A stretch of DNA of 64,000 nucleotides from Robiginitomaculum_A sp036478535 (lineage in GTDB: Bacteria > Pseudomonadota > Alphaproteobacteria > Caulobacterales > Maricaulaceae): contig OZ245059.1 in assembly GCA_965224735.1 (NCBI GenBank), positions 2,232,001 to 2,296,000 of the forward strand, given 5' to 3'. The position numbers and the translations under genes are program-made. Shown piece by piece: positions 51,773-59,678 of the stretch (positions within the stretch are counted from its first letter, which is position 1; every line of letters begins with the position of its first letter). The notes beneath the pieces were generated by a model. The model searched no databases, was not told the DNA's origin, and saw only the letters and a program-made list of their open reading frames with translations.

Positions 51773-53293
51773 TTATGTTTCTGAAGGGTTTTGCGTAGGC
51801 AGGCTGATATTAATACGTGTACCAGCGCCTGGGCGTGAATTCATAGAAAAACGGCCTTTGTGAAGATAAACAAGTTCCTTCACTAAGGAGAGACCTAGGC
51901 CACTGCCTCTTGCTTTTACAAGCCGTGCTGTACTCGTTTGCTGATAAGGCATACCGATAGTTTCAATATCTTTGGTGCTTATGCCCATACCATTGTCTTC
52001 GACACTTAGGCTTACCAAGCCACTTTTTTCTTTTGCACTAACCATAATTTTGCCGCCTTTTGGCGTAAATTTTACTGCATTGCTTAGAAGGTTGAGTAGT
52101 ATCTGCCGAATGGCACGTCTATCTGCCTCCATGACTAAATCCTGTGCATTATCAATATCAACTTGGATTGATAGCTCGGCAGCATCTGCTGCAGGCCTTA
52201 TCATTTTTATAGAACTACGCACGACATCTGCCATGTCGAATTGCCCATATTGCAATTCATATTTACCCGCTTCCACTTTTGACAAATCTAAAACATCGCC
52301 AATAAGATCGAGCATATGTTGACCGCTATCATGAATTAGATCAGCATACTCCGCGTATTTCCCAGGCAGCGGGCCAAAAAGACGCGAGCGCATCATGTCG
52401 GAAAACCCAATAATTGCATTGAGCGGCGTTCTAAGCTCATGGCTAACACCAGCAAAAAATAAAGTTTTCTCAGCCGCTTGTTTATCAGCTTGTGCATTAG
52501 CGGCCTCAAGCGCCTGCAGCTTTTGCGCTATTTCAGAACTATCTTGCGCAAAGAGCAATACGGAGCCATCATCTTGCGGAGCCATATTAATATCGAGTTG
52601 CGCGACATCCCCTTCTCCGCGAGCAATATTCGTTGGAGCACTTAAAGTAATTCTCTCAGATTGCTTGTTGTTGCGAACTTTGTCAAAAGCAGTTTTCAGG
52701 ACAACTTCGGAATTTGCATCTTCAACAATAAGCGATACCAAATCCAAGTTATCAATATGTATTTCTTCAAGCCCAAACATGCATCGCGCTTGCCGGGAAG
52801 CTTTTTGCAAAACCCCATCTTTCGAAAACCTTAATGCAACTCCAGGATAATTTTCCAAAATATCATAATGTTTGGAAATATCTCCCAAAGCATTACGGGC
52901 TTTACGCCCCGCAGCCGCAAATAATGCTCCCAAGACAAAAGCTATAGTCGCAACAAAACCAACCATTTGCCCCCAATTAATTTGCTCGGCGTTGGCAATG
53001 TTGTCAGGCGCATACCCCAAACTACTAGCATAAAACACTACAGCGGCAAAAATTGCGCTAAGCGTCAAGGCCTCAAGCACTTTCTCTCTTTCAAACAAAG
53101 CGGCGGCGGCGGGCGCACATAAGAACAAAACAGCCATCGGGATAAAGGCAATGGCAAAACAAGCCACGATTGCCAGAGCAATCCACAGAAGTATTACCAT
53201 CACCTGCACCCATTCACGGTTTGCAAATGGCCACAAAATCAATCCAAATATAGCTGGAACAACGGCAATACCTGCATAGGGCAAAAGAGCCAT
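51773..53293 (-). CDS. Multi-TM PAS histidine kinase, DivJ/PleC-like
   Basis: About 506 aa. At least four TM segments (about 1-145), a PAS-like region (about 165-260), then the kinase core: His285 in GVSHELRTPLNAIIGFSD, NLLSNAVKFTPKGG, VEDNGMGI, GSGLGLSLVKELV. The H box and N-terminal TM layout resemble DivJ/PleC/PdhS cell-cycle kinases. ATG 53293 has AAGGCGG eight bases upstream. However the frame stays open upstream for about 40 more codons and encodes another plausible TM helix without ATG, GTG (other than 53314) or TTG; the true start is uncertain. Ends five bases from the opposing BcsB-like gene. Confidence 0.85.
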   Translation of the reverse strand: MALLPYAGIAVVPAIFGLILWPFANREWVQVMVILLWIALAIVACFAIAFIPMAVLFLCAPAAAALFEREKVLEALTLSAIFAAVVFYASSLGYAPDNIANAEQINWGQMVGFVATIAFVLGALFAAAGRKARNALGDISKHYDILENYPGVALRFSKDGVLQKASRQARCMFGLEEIHIDNLDLVSLIVEDANSEVVLKTAFDKVRNNKQSERITLSAPTNIARGEGDVAQLDINMAPQDDGSVLLFAQDSSEIAQKLQALEAANAQADKQAAEKTLFFAGVSHELRTPLNAIIGFSDMMRSRLFGPLPGKYAEYADLIHDSGQHMLDLIGDVLDLSKVEAGKYELQYGQFDMADVVRSSIKMIRPAADAAELSIQVDIDNAQDLVMEADRRAIRQILLNLLSNAVKFTPKGGKIMVSAKEKSGLVSLSVEDNGMGISTKDIETIGMPYQQTSTARLVKARGSGLGLSLVKELVYLHKGRFSMNSRPGAGTRINISLPTQNPSET

Positions 53294-53415
53294 CAAGGTA
53301 CCGCCTTTTAGCACAGCAGCGGCGAGTGCAGCAAATACTGCAACAACCCAGATAAAGCTGGTAATCGGTAGACCGCGGTTTTCACTAAAATTTAAAATAA
53401 ATCTCTCACCAAAAT

Positions 53416-53447
53416 AATGCTTTCTTTACTAAATGCTTTCTTTACTA
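53416..53447. repeat. Tandem duplication of a 16-mer
   Basis: AATGCTTTCTTTACTA occurs twice back to back, followed by AATAATG. A recent slippage or duplication event; 16 is not a multiple of three. Confidence 0.95.
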
Positions 53448-53458
53448 AATAATGTGAT

Positions 53459-53499
53459 TTTTCACCTAAGTGTAAGCTTTTTCGTGTTACAGGTGAAAA
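53459..53499. promoter_or_regulatory. Long dyad with TTTTCACCT arms
   Basis: TTTTCACCT (53459-53467) is the exact complement of AGGTGAAAA (53491-53499); an inner GTAA/TTAC pair extends it with a bulge. No T-run follows on either strand, so I favour a regulatory dyad over a terminator. Confidence 0.4.
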
Positions 53500-53807
53500 G
53501 ACAATTAATATTCGCCCGAGTTAGAATCATATTCACTGAGCATAAAGATGTATCCGTAAAAGGCAAATATTTGTATGCTAAAACAATGAAGGTTGGAAGA
53601 TTAAGGGATAAAATGACATATATATGCTAACCCTAAAACACTTCTTCTCTCAACATTATTAGGGTTTATACGCAGTTCTTGCGCGAGCATTCCTGTTAAC
53701 ACTGAACCAACAAGCCAAACTTTTTCTAATCAACACAGTGATACTATAAGCCGCAATCTTAGGTTTAGAGACTTGCGTTTTTGTAGCCTCACACCTATGT
53801 GTAGGCC

Positions 53808-54230
53808 ATGAACATACGGCAAAATATACAAGACTTAATTGACGATTTTTCGTTCCTGGAAGATTGGGAAGATCGCTATATACATGTTATAGAACTGGGA
53901 AAAGCTCTGCCTGATTTTACAGACGCAGAAAAAACAACACAAAACAAAGTCAACGGATGCGTTTCACAAGTTTGGTTGATTGCTGAAACTGCAAACTCAA
54001 ACCCGCATATCATCAATTATCGCGGTGATAGTGACGCTCATATTGTAAAAGGTTTAATTGCTATCGTTTTAACAATTTTTTCAGGCCTAACGGCAAATGA
54101 AATACAGAACATAGATGCAAACTCTATCATAGGTGAGATCGGCCTAGCCGAGCATTTATCTGCACAACGTGCCAATGGTCTCAATGCTATGATTGACCGT
54201 ATAAAAAAGAACGCAAGTACGAGTTTATAG
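53808..54230 (+). CDS. sufE: SufE sulphur-transfer protein
   Basis: 140 aa. The SufE signature with its acceptor Cys (KVNGCVSQVWLI) is intact, and IVKGLIAIVLTIFSGLTANEI and LSAQRANGLNAM match. It accepts sulphur from SufS for Fe-S cluster building. No suf genes adjoin. Its 3' end overlaps the end of the opposing 79-aa gene by six bases. Confidence 0.94.
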   Translation: MNIRQNIQDLIDDFSFLEDWEDRYIHVIELGKALPDFTDAEKTTQNKVNGCVSQVWLIAETANSNPHIINYRGDSDAHIVKGLIAIVLTIFSGLTANEIQNIDANSIIGEIGLAEHLSAQRANGLNAMIDRIKKNASTSL

Positions 54231-54464
54231 TTTTTTGGGGCTTGGCTTAACGATCTGATACCTTTCTTGGCGTTTTTCCATGTATTTCTGCACAGAGCCG
54301 CTTTGAATAAACCGCTTAAGCGTTTTCGTGTCGATCCAAGCTATAGGCCGTTTTCGGCGGTCTCCATTGGGAACCACAATATAGCTATTAGGTCCAGTAC
54401 TCTCGCGAATAATTACAGCTTCTCTATCGGCTAAGTAGCGCAATGCTTTTTCGTCTATATTCAT
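54225..54464 (-). CDS. Small winged-helix-like protein of unknown function
   Basis: 79 aa, very basic C-terminus. The pattern ALRYLADREAVIIRE ... RRKRPIAWIDTKTLKRFIQSG looks like the N-terminal winged-helix part of the alphaproteobacterial DUF6456 proteins, which often follow a DnaA-like HTH gene, as here. The C-terminal DUF6456 domain is missing. This assignment is weak. GAGGA lies upstream; nine bases separate it from the DnaA-like gene, so they form one operon. Confidence 0.6.
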   Translation of the reverse strand: MNIDEKALRYLADREAVIIRESTGPNSYIVVPNGDRRKRPIAWIDTKTLKRFIQSGSVQKYMEKRQERYQIVKPSPKKL

Positions 54465-54473
54465 ACTTTCCTC

Positions 54474-54866
54474 TTATGTAGTAGTAAGCTTTTGCAACGT
54501 TAACGGAACCATAACCAAGAGACGTTCAATATTTGAGAGTTTCTGCTCAAAAAATGGGTCATCACGATTATCTTCAATCACGTGCAATGCATATGTAACA
54601 CTTGTTCGGTCCCGCTTTAATATTCTAGCAATCCCAATAATAGGAATTTGGTAAACTATGTGCGCCAAATAGGCTGTTACGTGCCGCGCTAGACATAAAC
54701 TCGTTGTTCCTCGGCTTGAGGATAAAATTAAGGGCGCACGTACACCAAACTCGATAGCAACAAGTGCAGAAATAAACTGCAAAATAGCAACTTGATGCAT
54801 CTCCGTTTGCTGAACGTTGCTTTGCTGTGATTTGCGACTTATTTTTCTTTTTACCATGTGGGCCAT
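54474..54866 (-). CDS. Stand-alone DnaA domain IV-like HTH protein
   Basis: About 130 aa. Residues about 60-125 (LCLARHVTAYLAHIVYQIP, then IGIARILKRDRTSVTYALHVI) match the DnaA C-terminal double-stranded-DNA-binding domain; the box RDHTTV is changed to RDRTSV. There is no AAA+ ATPase domain. It should bind DNA, but perhaps not DnaA boxes. Start is uncertain (54866 or 54857; no good SD). Two palindromes lie upstream (54899-54912, 54922-54936). Confidence 0.75.
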   Translation of the reverse strand: MAHMVKRKISRKSQQSNVQQTEMHQVAILQFISALVAIEFGVRAPLILSSSRGTTSLCLARHVTAYLAHIVYQIPIIGIARILKRDRTSVTYALHVIEDNRDDPFFEQKLSNIERLLVMVPLTLQKLTTT

Positions 54867-54898
54867 ACTCAACTTAATTAGGACTAAATAACTATATA

Positions 54899-54936
54899 AG
54901 GAATATATTCCTATATTGTAATTGACCTAAAGTCAA
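54899..54936 (-). promoter_or_regulatory. Two palindromes before DnaA-like gene
   Basis: AGGAATATATTCCT (54899-54912) is a perfect 14-bp palindrome; TTGAC-N5-GTCAA (54922-54936) is a perfect interrupted one whose TTGACT half on the minus strand could be a -35. Together they look like a regulated promoter. Confidence 0.45.
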
Positions 54937-54972
54937 ATTTTTATTTTATAAAAAATGGACAAAGTAATAATA

Positions 54973-55482
54973 TTAAGCTGAAATTCTCTCTTGGGCAGAG
55001 TTCATTTGTGGGATATCGGATAGATTGACCATATGATCAAACCCTAAAATAGTCGTCACTGTTCGCCCGTTATCTGACAATGGAAGTCGAATCCAAAACT
55101 GAGCTAGGTGGGAGCGCACAGGTGTTCCTGGGCGCGTTACGCCCGCCGAAGGGCGCCCACGTGTATTAACACGGCCTAAAACTCTATGCCAATATTCAAT
55201 ACGGTCACCAATGGGGAGCTCGTCTATATATTTCCCAGTAATCTCTGCCTCATACAAACTCCAAAAGCCAGTTCCTGCCAACCTATATTTATAACGAAAG
55301 CTCTGTTGTTTTGAGTAGACATCGATCAAGCTTATCATCGGTAATTGTTCGCATATTTCCGCAGGATCTATATCATTGCGGCTTGGCAAACGATCATGCT
55401 TGCATTTCGAACGCCAATAATCATAAAGGTATTGCTGTTGCGGCAATATCATCTGATGGCGTAAAGCCCTCGCACTGAGCAT
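54973..55482 (-). CDS. PAS_5 family protein
   Basis: 169 aa. The PAS_5 (PF07310-like) fold common in alphaproteobacteria: LYDYWRSKCKHDRLPSRNDIDP, YKYRLAGTGFWSLYEAEITGKYI, then the core sheet. No output domain is attached, so it is probably a single-domain sensor or binding module. Partner unknown. It lies between the mucR and dnaA-like genes, on the same strand. Confidence 0.82.
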   Translation of the reverse strand: MLSARALRHQMILPQQQYLYDYWRSKCKHDRLPSRNDIDPAEICEQLPMISLIDVYSKQQSFRYKYRLAGTGFWSLYEAEITGKYIDELPIGDRIEYWHRVLGRVNTRGRPSAGVTRPGTPVRSHLAQFWIRLPLSDNGRTVTTILGFDHMVNLSDIPQMNSAQERISA

Positions 55483-55626
55483 GGTTCCCCCGTTAAGAAA
55501 AGTCTAAAAATGAATCGTTATTATTCAGTAACGCCCAGCATTAAGCTAGAGTCCCGTGCTGTAATTTTTGAATATTTATAAAGAAAAGTGAACTTTTATA
55601 TATCGGAACCGATTCAAACGTTGCGC

Positions 55627-56019
55627 TTAAGATTTTCCAAGACCCGTACGCTTGGCAAGGCGTGAGCGTTCGATAGAATAACTAGGTGCAACCATCGGGT
55701 AATCCGCAGGCAATCCCCATTTTTCTCGGTACATTTTCGGAGTCATTGCATATTTAGTTCTAAGATGACGCTTAAGCGATTTATATTTCTGTCCATCCTC
55801 CAGGCAAATTAAATAATCGTTCAAAATCGAATCCTCAATAGCAATCGCTGGTACAGGTTTTGGCGCGTTAATCCCTGTCTCTCCCGTTAGTTCTTCAAGC
55901 ATAGCTCTATACACAGAACGAATTAGTTCAGGCAGCGCATCAGTTTCCACCTGATTATTGCCCACATATGCGCAAACAACATCAGCAACTAATTCCAAAA
56001 CATCCTGATTATCGCGCAT
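55627..56019 (-). CDS. mucR: MucR/Ros-family regulator with altered zinc site
   Basis: 130 aa. The N-terminal oligomerisation region is followed by the Ros/MucR DNA-binding domain ICLEDGQKYKSLKRHLRTKYAMTP and YREKWGLPADYPM. Usual ligands are Cys, Asp/Cys, His, His; Cys, Asp and the first His are present, but the second His is replaced (RTKY instead of RTHY/THH). Some Mesorhizobium Ros homologues fold without zinc. Global H-NS-like regulator in relatives. Start 56019 has AAGG upstream. Confidence 0.88.
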   Translation of the reverse strand: MRDNQDVLELVADVVCAYVGNNQVETDALPELIRSVYRAMLEELTGETGINAPKPVPAIAIEDSILNDYLICLEDGQKYKSLKRHLRTKYAMTPKMYREKWGLPADYPMVAPSYSIERSRLAKRTGLGKS

Positions 56020-56045
56020 GATTACCTTTAACAACTTTGTGAACT

Positions 56046-56100
56046 ATAATACACGATAATATAAGGCTTAACAAGTCACGCCAATTCACATGAACGTGAA
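56046..56100 (-). promoter_or_regulatory. mucR promoter and upstream inverted repeat
   Basis: Minus strand: -35 TTGTTA (56069-56074), 17-base spacer, -10 TATTAT (56046-56051). TTCAC-N6-GTGAA (56085-56100) is a perfect inverted repeat just upstream of the -35, a possible activator or repressor site. Confidence 0.45.
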
Positions 56101-56127
56101 AATAAACACAATCAAAGATCAAACTGC

Positions 56128-57864
56128 TTAGAGAAAATAAACTGTAAATAAAGCTGCCGCCAGCAGAAGGCCCGTTAAAAGCCCTGCAATACCACTCGGT
56201 GCGTCTTGACTCAAAGCTCCAGCTGGACTGAACACATTATATAATCGCTTCCAAGCAAACCCAAACATATTTTTCAGTCCATAAATCATTACTGCCCCAA
56301 GCCGCGACCATATGGCATTGATCCATCGCGCCAATGACAGACCGAGCCGTCTATACGTCCAGTCAAAATCAAGAATTTGCGCCCGGCGTTCAGGCGGATA
56401 TAGCCCATATTTTTTCAGCAAGGTAAAGGCAAGCATTGCCCCCATTAAGAGCTGCATCTGGAAAACTACATGATCTGCGGTATATGGGTGGAAGTCCGCT
56501 TCAAACGGCAAAAGATTATAAAGAAAATGCATGCCCCCCCCTGGAATAGGCATTGCAAGATATATACAAAGAAAAGCGGCAAACCCCATAGCAACAAGCA
56601 TATTCCATGGGGCTTCTTTTGGCCGCTTTCCACTATCATGAGAAAAGAAAGTGAAATACGGGACTTTAATACCCGAATGTTCAAGCACCCCCGCCGATGC
56701 AAAGAGCAACAGCGCAAACACCACATAATGATGTTCTTCAAATACAGCCGCAATTATCATTGATTTTGAAATAAACCCACCCATTAACGGGAAAGCGGAA
56801 ATTGACCCCGCACCGATAAGACAAAACAGCGTTGTAAACGGCATAGTGCGAAATAGCCCGCCAAGCTCTGATGCTTTCGCTGTGCCAACCCTATGCAATA
56901 CAGCCCCCATACTCATGAACAAAAGGCTTTTAAACATAATATCAACAACAACGTGAGCCGCTACCCCATTAAGGGCCAAATGCGAACCAATACCAATGCC
57001 CGCCACCATAAAACCAAGCTGGTTGTTGAGACTGTAAGAAAGCACCTTACGTAAATCATTTTCCATAACCGCAAAGAATACTGGAAACACAGTCATAATA
57101 CCGCCAATATAAATTAAAAGCTCTGTCCCAGCAAAACCACGCGCGAGTGCATAGATTGCGACTTTCGTCGTAAATATTGACAAAATGACAGTGCCCGTAA
57201 CTGACGATTTAGGATAACTGTCTTGTATCCAATTATGCAACAGCGGAAAGCCTGCCTTAATACCCATAGCAAGTAACATGAGTTTACCGCCAGGCGCATC
57301 AATACCGATATGGTTAAAGGCATAAGACCCTGTTGCGCGGCCATAAATAACAAGACCCGCCAGCAACAAAACACCCGACAGTACATGCATGGCCAAATAG
57401 CGCATGCCCGCTGGGTAAGATTTTTCTCCGCCCCGCCAAACGATAAACACCGAGGAGAGCGCAAGTAATTCCCAGAACATGAAAAGAGTAATTAAATCAC
57501 CCGCAAATACGGCCCCTAGACCAGCACCCGTATAAATGAGCGCGCTCGTGTCCGTTATTTTACATTTTTCATGCAAGCCAAATATCCCGTTAACTAAGCC
57601 CGCAACCGAGAAAATTATGGCCCAAAGTAAGCTTAGATGATCAAGCCGCATGGTTGTTAATTCCATACCTGCAAAGGATATTTTACCGCCAACAAATCCA
57701 TTTGCATCACTACCAAAATAAAGGTTGATGACAGCAATGAGCGCCAAAATAGGGGCGCTAATCATCAAGGCCTTGCGCCCATAATAGCTGGGAACAAAAG
57801 CAGCCAATACGCCAGCCGCAATTAAGATAAAGGCAGGACTAAAAGATGTTAGGAACTCAATCAT
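56128..57864 (-). CDS. Mrp antiporter-like subunit, NuoL/MrpA-D type
   Basis: About 578 aa, roughly 14 or more TM segments. The Proton_antipo_M core (about 110-400) shows LFMFWELLALSSVFIVW (key Glu), GIKAGFPLLHNWIQDSYP (Lys) and LRKVLSYSLNNQLGFMVAGIG. It is the third antiporter-like subunit in the operon. GGGAGG lies before the start; two ATGs (57867, 57864). The start lies within the end of the preceding small gene. Confidence 0.88.
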   Translation of the reverse strand: MIEFLTSFSPAFILIAAGVLAAFVPSYYGRKALMISAPILALIAVINLYFGSDANGFVGGKISFAGMELTTMRLDHLSLLWAIIFSVAGLVNGIFGLHEKCKITDTSALIYTGAGLGAVFAGDLITLFMFWELLALSSVFIVWRGGEKSYPAGMRYLAMHVLSGVLLLAGLVIYGRATGSYAFNHIGIDAPGGKLMLLAMGIKAGFPLLHNWIQDSYPKSSVTGTVILSIFTTKVAIYALARGFAGTELLIYIGGIMTVFPVFFAVMENDLRKVLSYSLNNQLGFMVAGIGIGSHLALNGVAAHVVVDIMFKSLLFMSMGAVLHRVGTAKASELGGLFRTMPFTTLFCLIGAGSISAFPLMGGFISKSMIIAAVFEEHHYVVFALLLFASAGVLEHSGIKVPYFTFFSHDSGKRPKEAPWNMLVAMGFAAFLCIYLAMPIPGGGMHFLYNLLPFEADFHPYTADHVVFQMQLLMGAMLAFTLLKKYGLYPPERRAQILDFDWTYRRLGLSLARWINAIWSRLGAVMIYGLKNMFGFAWKRLYNVFSPAGALSQDAPSGIAGLLTGLLLAAALFTVYFL

Positions 57865-58180
57865 CATCGCCCTCCCCATAATAGTTTTCAGGTCGAGAAA
57901 GCAACTTAAACAACGGCCAAGATGCAAGCACTACAAAGCTATATGCGACGAACCCGACAATCGCATAAGAGCCTGGTATCACATCCCAAGGCGCAGGATG
58001 ATGCAGAGGTTTAAAAATACCCCAAATCGTAAAAACAATTACGCCCAAAAGCGGTACTAAGAAAAACCGCTTAACCACTTTTTCATTCGCAAGCCACAAA
58101 AATGGTACTGCCGCAGGATGAACTTCCGTGCGCGCTTTTATTTCTTTTTTGGATAAAACAGGTTTGATCTTTTTAACCAT
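57857..58180 (-). CDS. Two-TM small subunit in Mrp operon
   Basis: 107 aa. A basic N-terminus, then two TM helices (about 38-58, FFLVPLLGVIVFTIWGIF, and about 73-92, AIVGFVAYSFVVLASWPLF), and an acidic tail. Not a classical Mrp subunit; I recognise no family. GGAGG lies upstream and it overlaps the next gene by eight bases, so it is translated with the complex and is probably an accessory subunit. Confidence 0.7.
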   Translation of the reverse strand: MVKKIKPVLSKKEIKARTEVHPAAVPFLWLANEKVVKRFFLVPLLGVIVFTIWGIFKPLHHPAPWDVIPGSYAIVGFVAYSFVVLASWPLFKLLSRPENYYGEGDDD

Positions 58181-59677
58181 TTAGAAGCCTCCTGTCATAG
58201 AGGGGGGCATAATCGGTTTCAAATATTCAACCAATGGCCCTATTGCGAAAAACAATGTAAACGCTCCCATTGCGGAAAAAACAGGTGCAAACCTTACGAG
58301 GCGATGTTCTTTTAAATGTGCTGCAATTTTAACGTCGGTCTTTACGTCATCTGGCGGTAACATAAAGCCGCGTATAGCGACGGGGACAAGGTAAGCAATA
58401 TTTAATATGGACGACAATATTAGGGCGCCAAACAGAACTTGTTTACCTGCATCAAACGCACCAACCATAAGGAAATATTTCGGCCAAGACCCGCCCATTG
58501 GCGGGAGGCCAATAATCGAAAAAGAACCGACTAAAAATGCACCAAAAACCCAAGGCATTGTGCGGCCTAGCCCGTTAAGTGAACTAATTTCCGTCCTATG
58601 TGCTACTGTGTAAATTGCGCCAGCGCACATAAAGAGCGTAATTTTCCCCCATGCATGCATAACGATTTGCAATGCCCCGCCCATAATAGCGAAAGGCGCA
58701 GCGAGCATTGCGCCAAATGTGATATAGGCAAGCTGACTAATCGTAGAATAAGCAAGACGTGCTTTCAAATTATCCTTACGAAGAGCAATGATTGAAGACA
58801 GGACTATCGTAATGGCGGCAACCCATGTCAGAATCGTAGAGGCTGGAGTTTGGGAAACTAGTTCTGGCCCAAAAATATATACCACCACTTTTAGCATAGT
58901 AAATACCCCAGCCTTTACAACTGCCACAGCATGTAACAGCGCGCTCACGGGCGTTGGCGCGACCATAGCATTGGGGAGCCAAGAATGAACTGGCATAAGA
59001 GCCGCTTTGCCAATGCCAAATGCAAAGAGTACGAGAAGAATACTTGCCGCAGTTATGCTAAACCCTTTGGGGAAGACACCGCCAACAGTAAAGTCCGTCG
59101 TCCCAGCCAGAACATATGTCCCCATAATAGCTGGCAATAATAACCCCAATGATGTCGCCATTAAAATAAGGAGATATATCCGTCCACCTTTTTTGGCTTT
59201 CGCATCCCCTTTGTGGGTCACAAGAGGGAAAGTGGATAATGTCAACACTTCATAAAATACAAATAAAGTTATAAGGTTCGCTGCACTAGCAATGCCCATC
59301 ACGGCGAACATAGCAATGGCTACGCATGTATAAAACCGGGTTTGTTTCTTTTCTTTATTATCGCGCATATACCCAATGGTAAACACCGTGTTGACCAGCC
59401 AAAGCGAGCTGGCAATAGCGGCGAACATAGCCCCCAAAGGCTCAAGTTTTAATTTAAGTTCAAAATTTCCCGCAAATTCTATCAGAAAAATTTCAGGACG
59501 ATTGTCAACACTTTGACCAACATAGCGCACAAGCCAGATAACATTGGCAAGCAAGACCACTCCTGCAATAATTGTTACGGCTTCGCGTACATTTGGCCAA
59601 CGGCCAAACATAGGAATAATTATCGCAGCCAGTGCAGGAATAACTAAAAGGAGAATAAGCGCAAATTCAGCACTCAT
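58181..59677 (-). CDS. Mrp antiporter-like subunit, MrpD type (second)
   Basis: About 498 aa, about 14 TM. LFVFYEVLTLSTFPLV (Glu) and GKAALMPVHSWLPNAMVAPTPVSALLHAVAVVKAG (Lys/His) are the Proton_antipo_M signatures. Start 59677 has GGAGGG upstream and is one base after the mnhD stop. Confidence 0.9.
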   Translation of the reverse strand: MSAEFALILLLVIPALAAIIIPMFGRWPNVREAVTIIAGVVLLANVIWLVRYVGQSVDNRPEIFLIEFAGNFELKLKLEPLGAMFAAIASSLWLVNTVFTIGYMRDNKEKKQTRFYTCVAIAMFAVMGIASAANLITLFVFYEVLTLSTFPLVTHKGDAKAKKGGRIYLLILMATSLGLLLPAIMGTYVLAGTTDFTVGGVFPKGFSITAASILLVLFAFGIGKAALMPVHSWLPNAMVAPTPVSALLHAVAVVKAGVFTMLKVVVYIFGPELVSQTPASTILTWVAAITIVLSSIIALRKDNLKARLAYSTISQLAYITFGAMLAAPFAIMGGALQIVMHAWGKITLFMCAGAIYTVAHRTEISSLNGLGRTMPWVFGAFLVGSFSIIGLPPMGGSWPKYFLMVGAFDAGKQVLFGALILSSILNIAYLVPVAIRGFMLPPDDVKTDVKIAAHLKEHRLVRFAPVFSAMGAFTLFFAIGPLVEYLKPIMPPSMTGGF

Positions 59678-59678
59678 A

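Larger units (their letters stand above)
53294..53807. other. Intergenic region between kinase and sufE
   Basis: 514 bases. The first 120 are open in frame with the kinase. 53416-53447 is a perfect tandem duplication of a 16-mer (AATGCTTTCTTTACTA). 53459-53499 is a dyad with 9-bp arms. The rest shows no recognised gene; short frames here have no ribosome site or family match. The sufE promoter should lie near the right end. Confidence 0.5.

Noticed and set aside
53433..53630. 65-aa plus-strand frame in the kinase-sufE gap
   Set aside because: No ribosome site or recognisable domain, and it spans the dyad.
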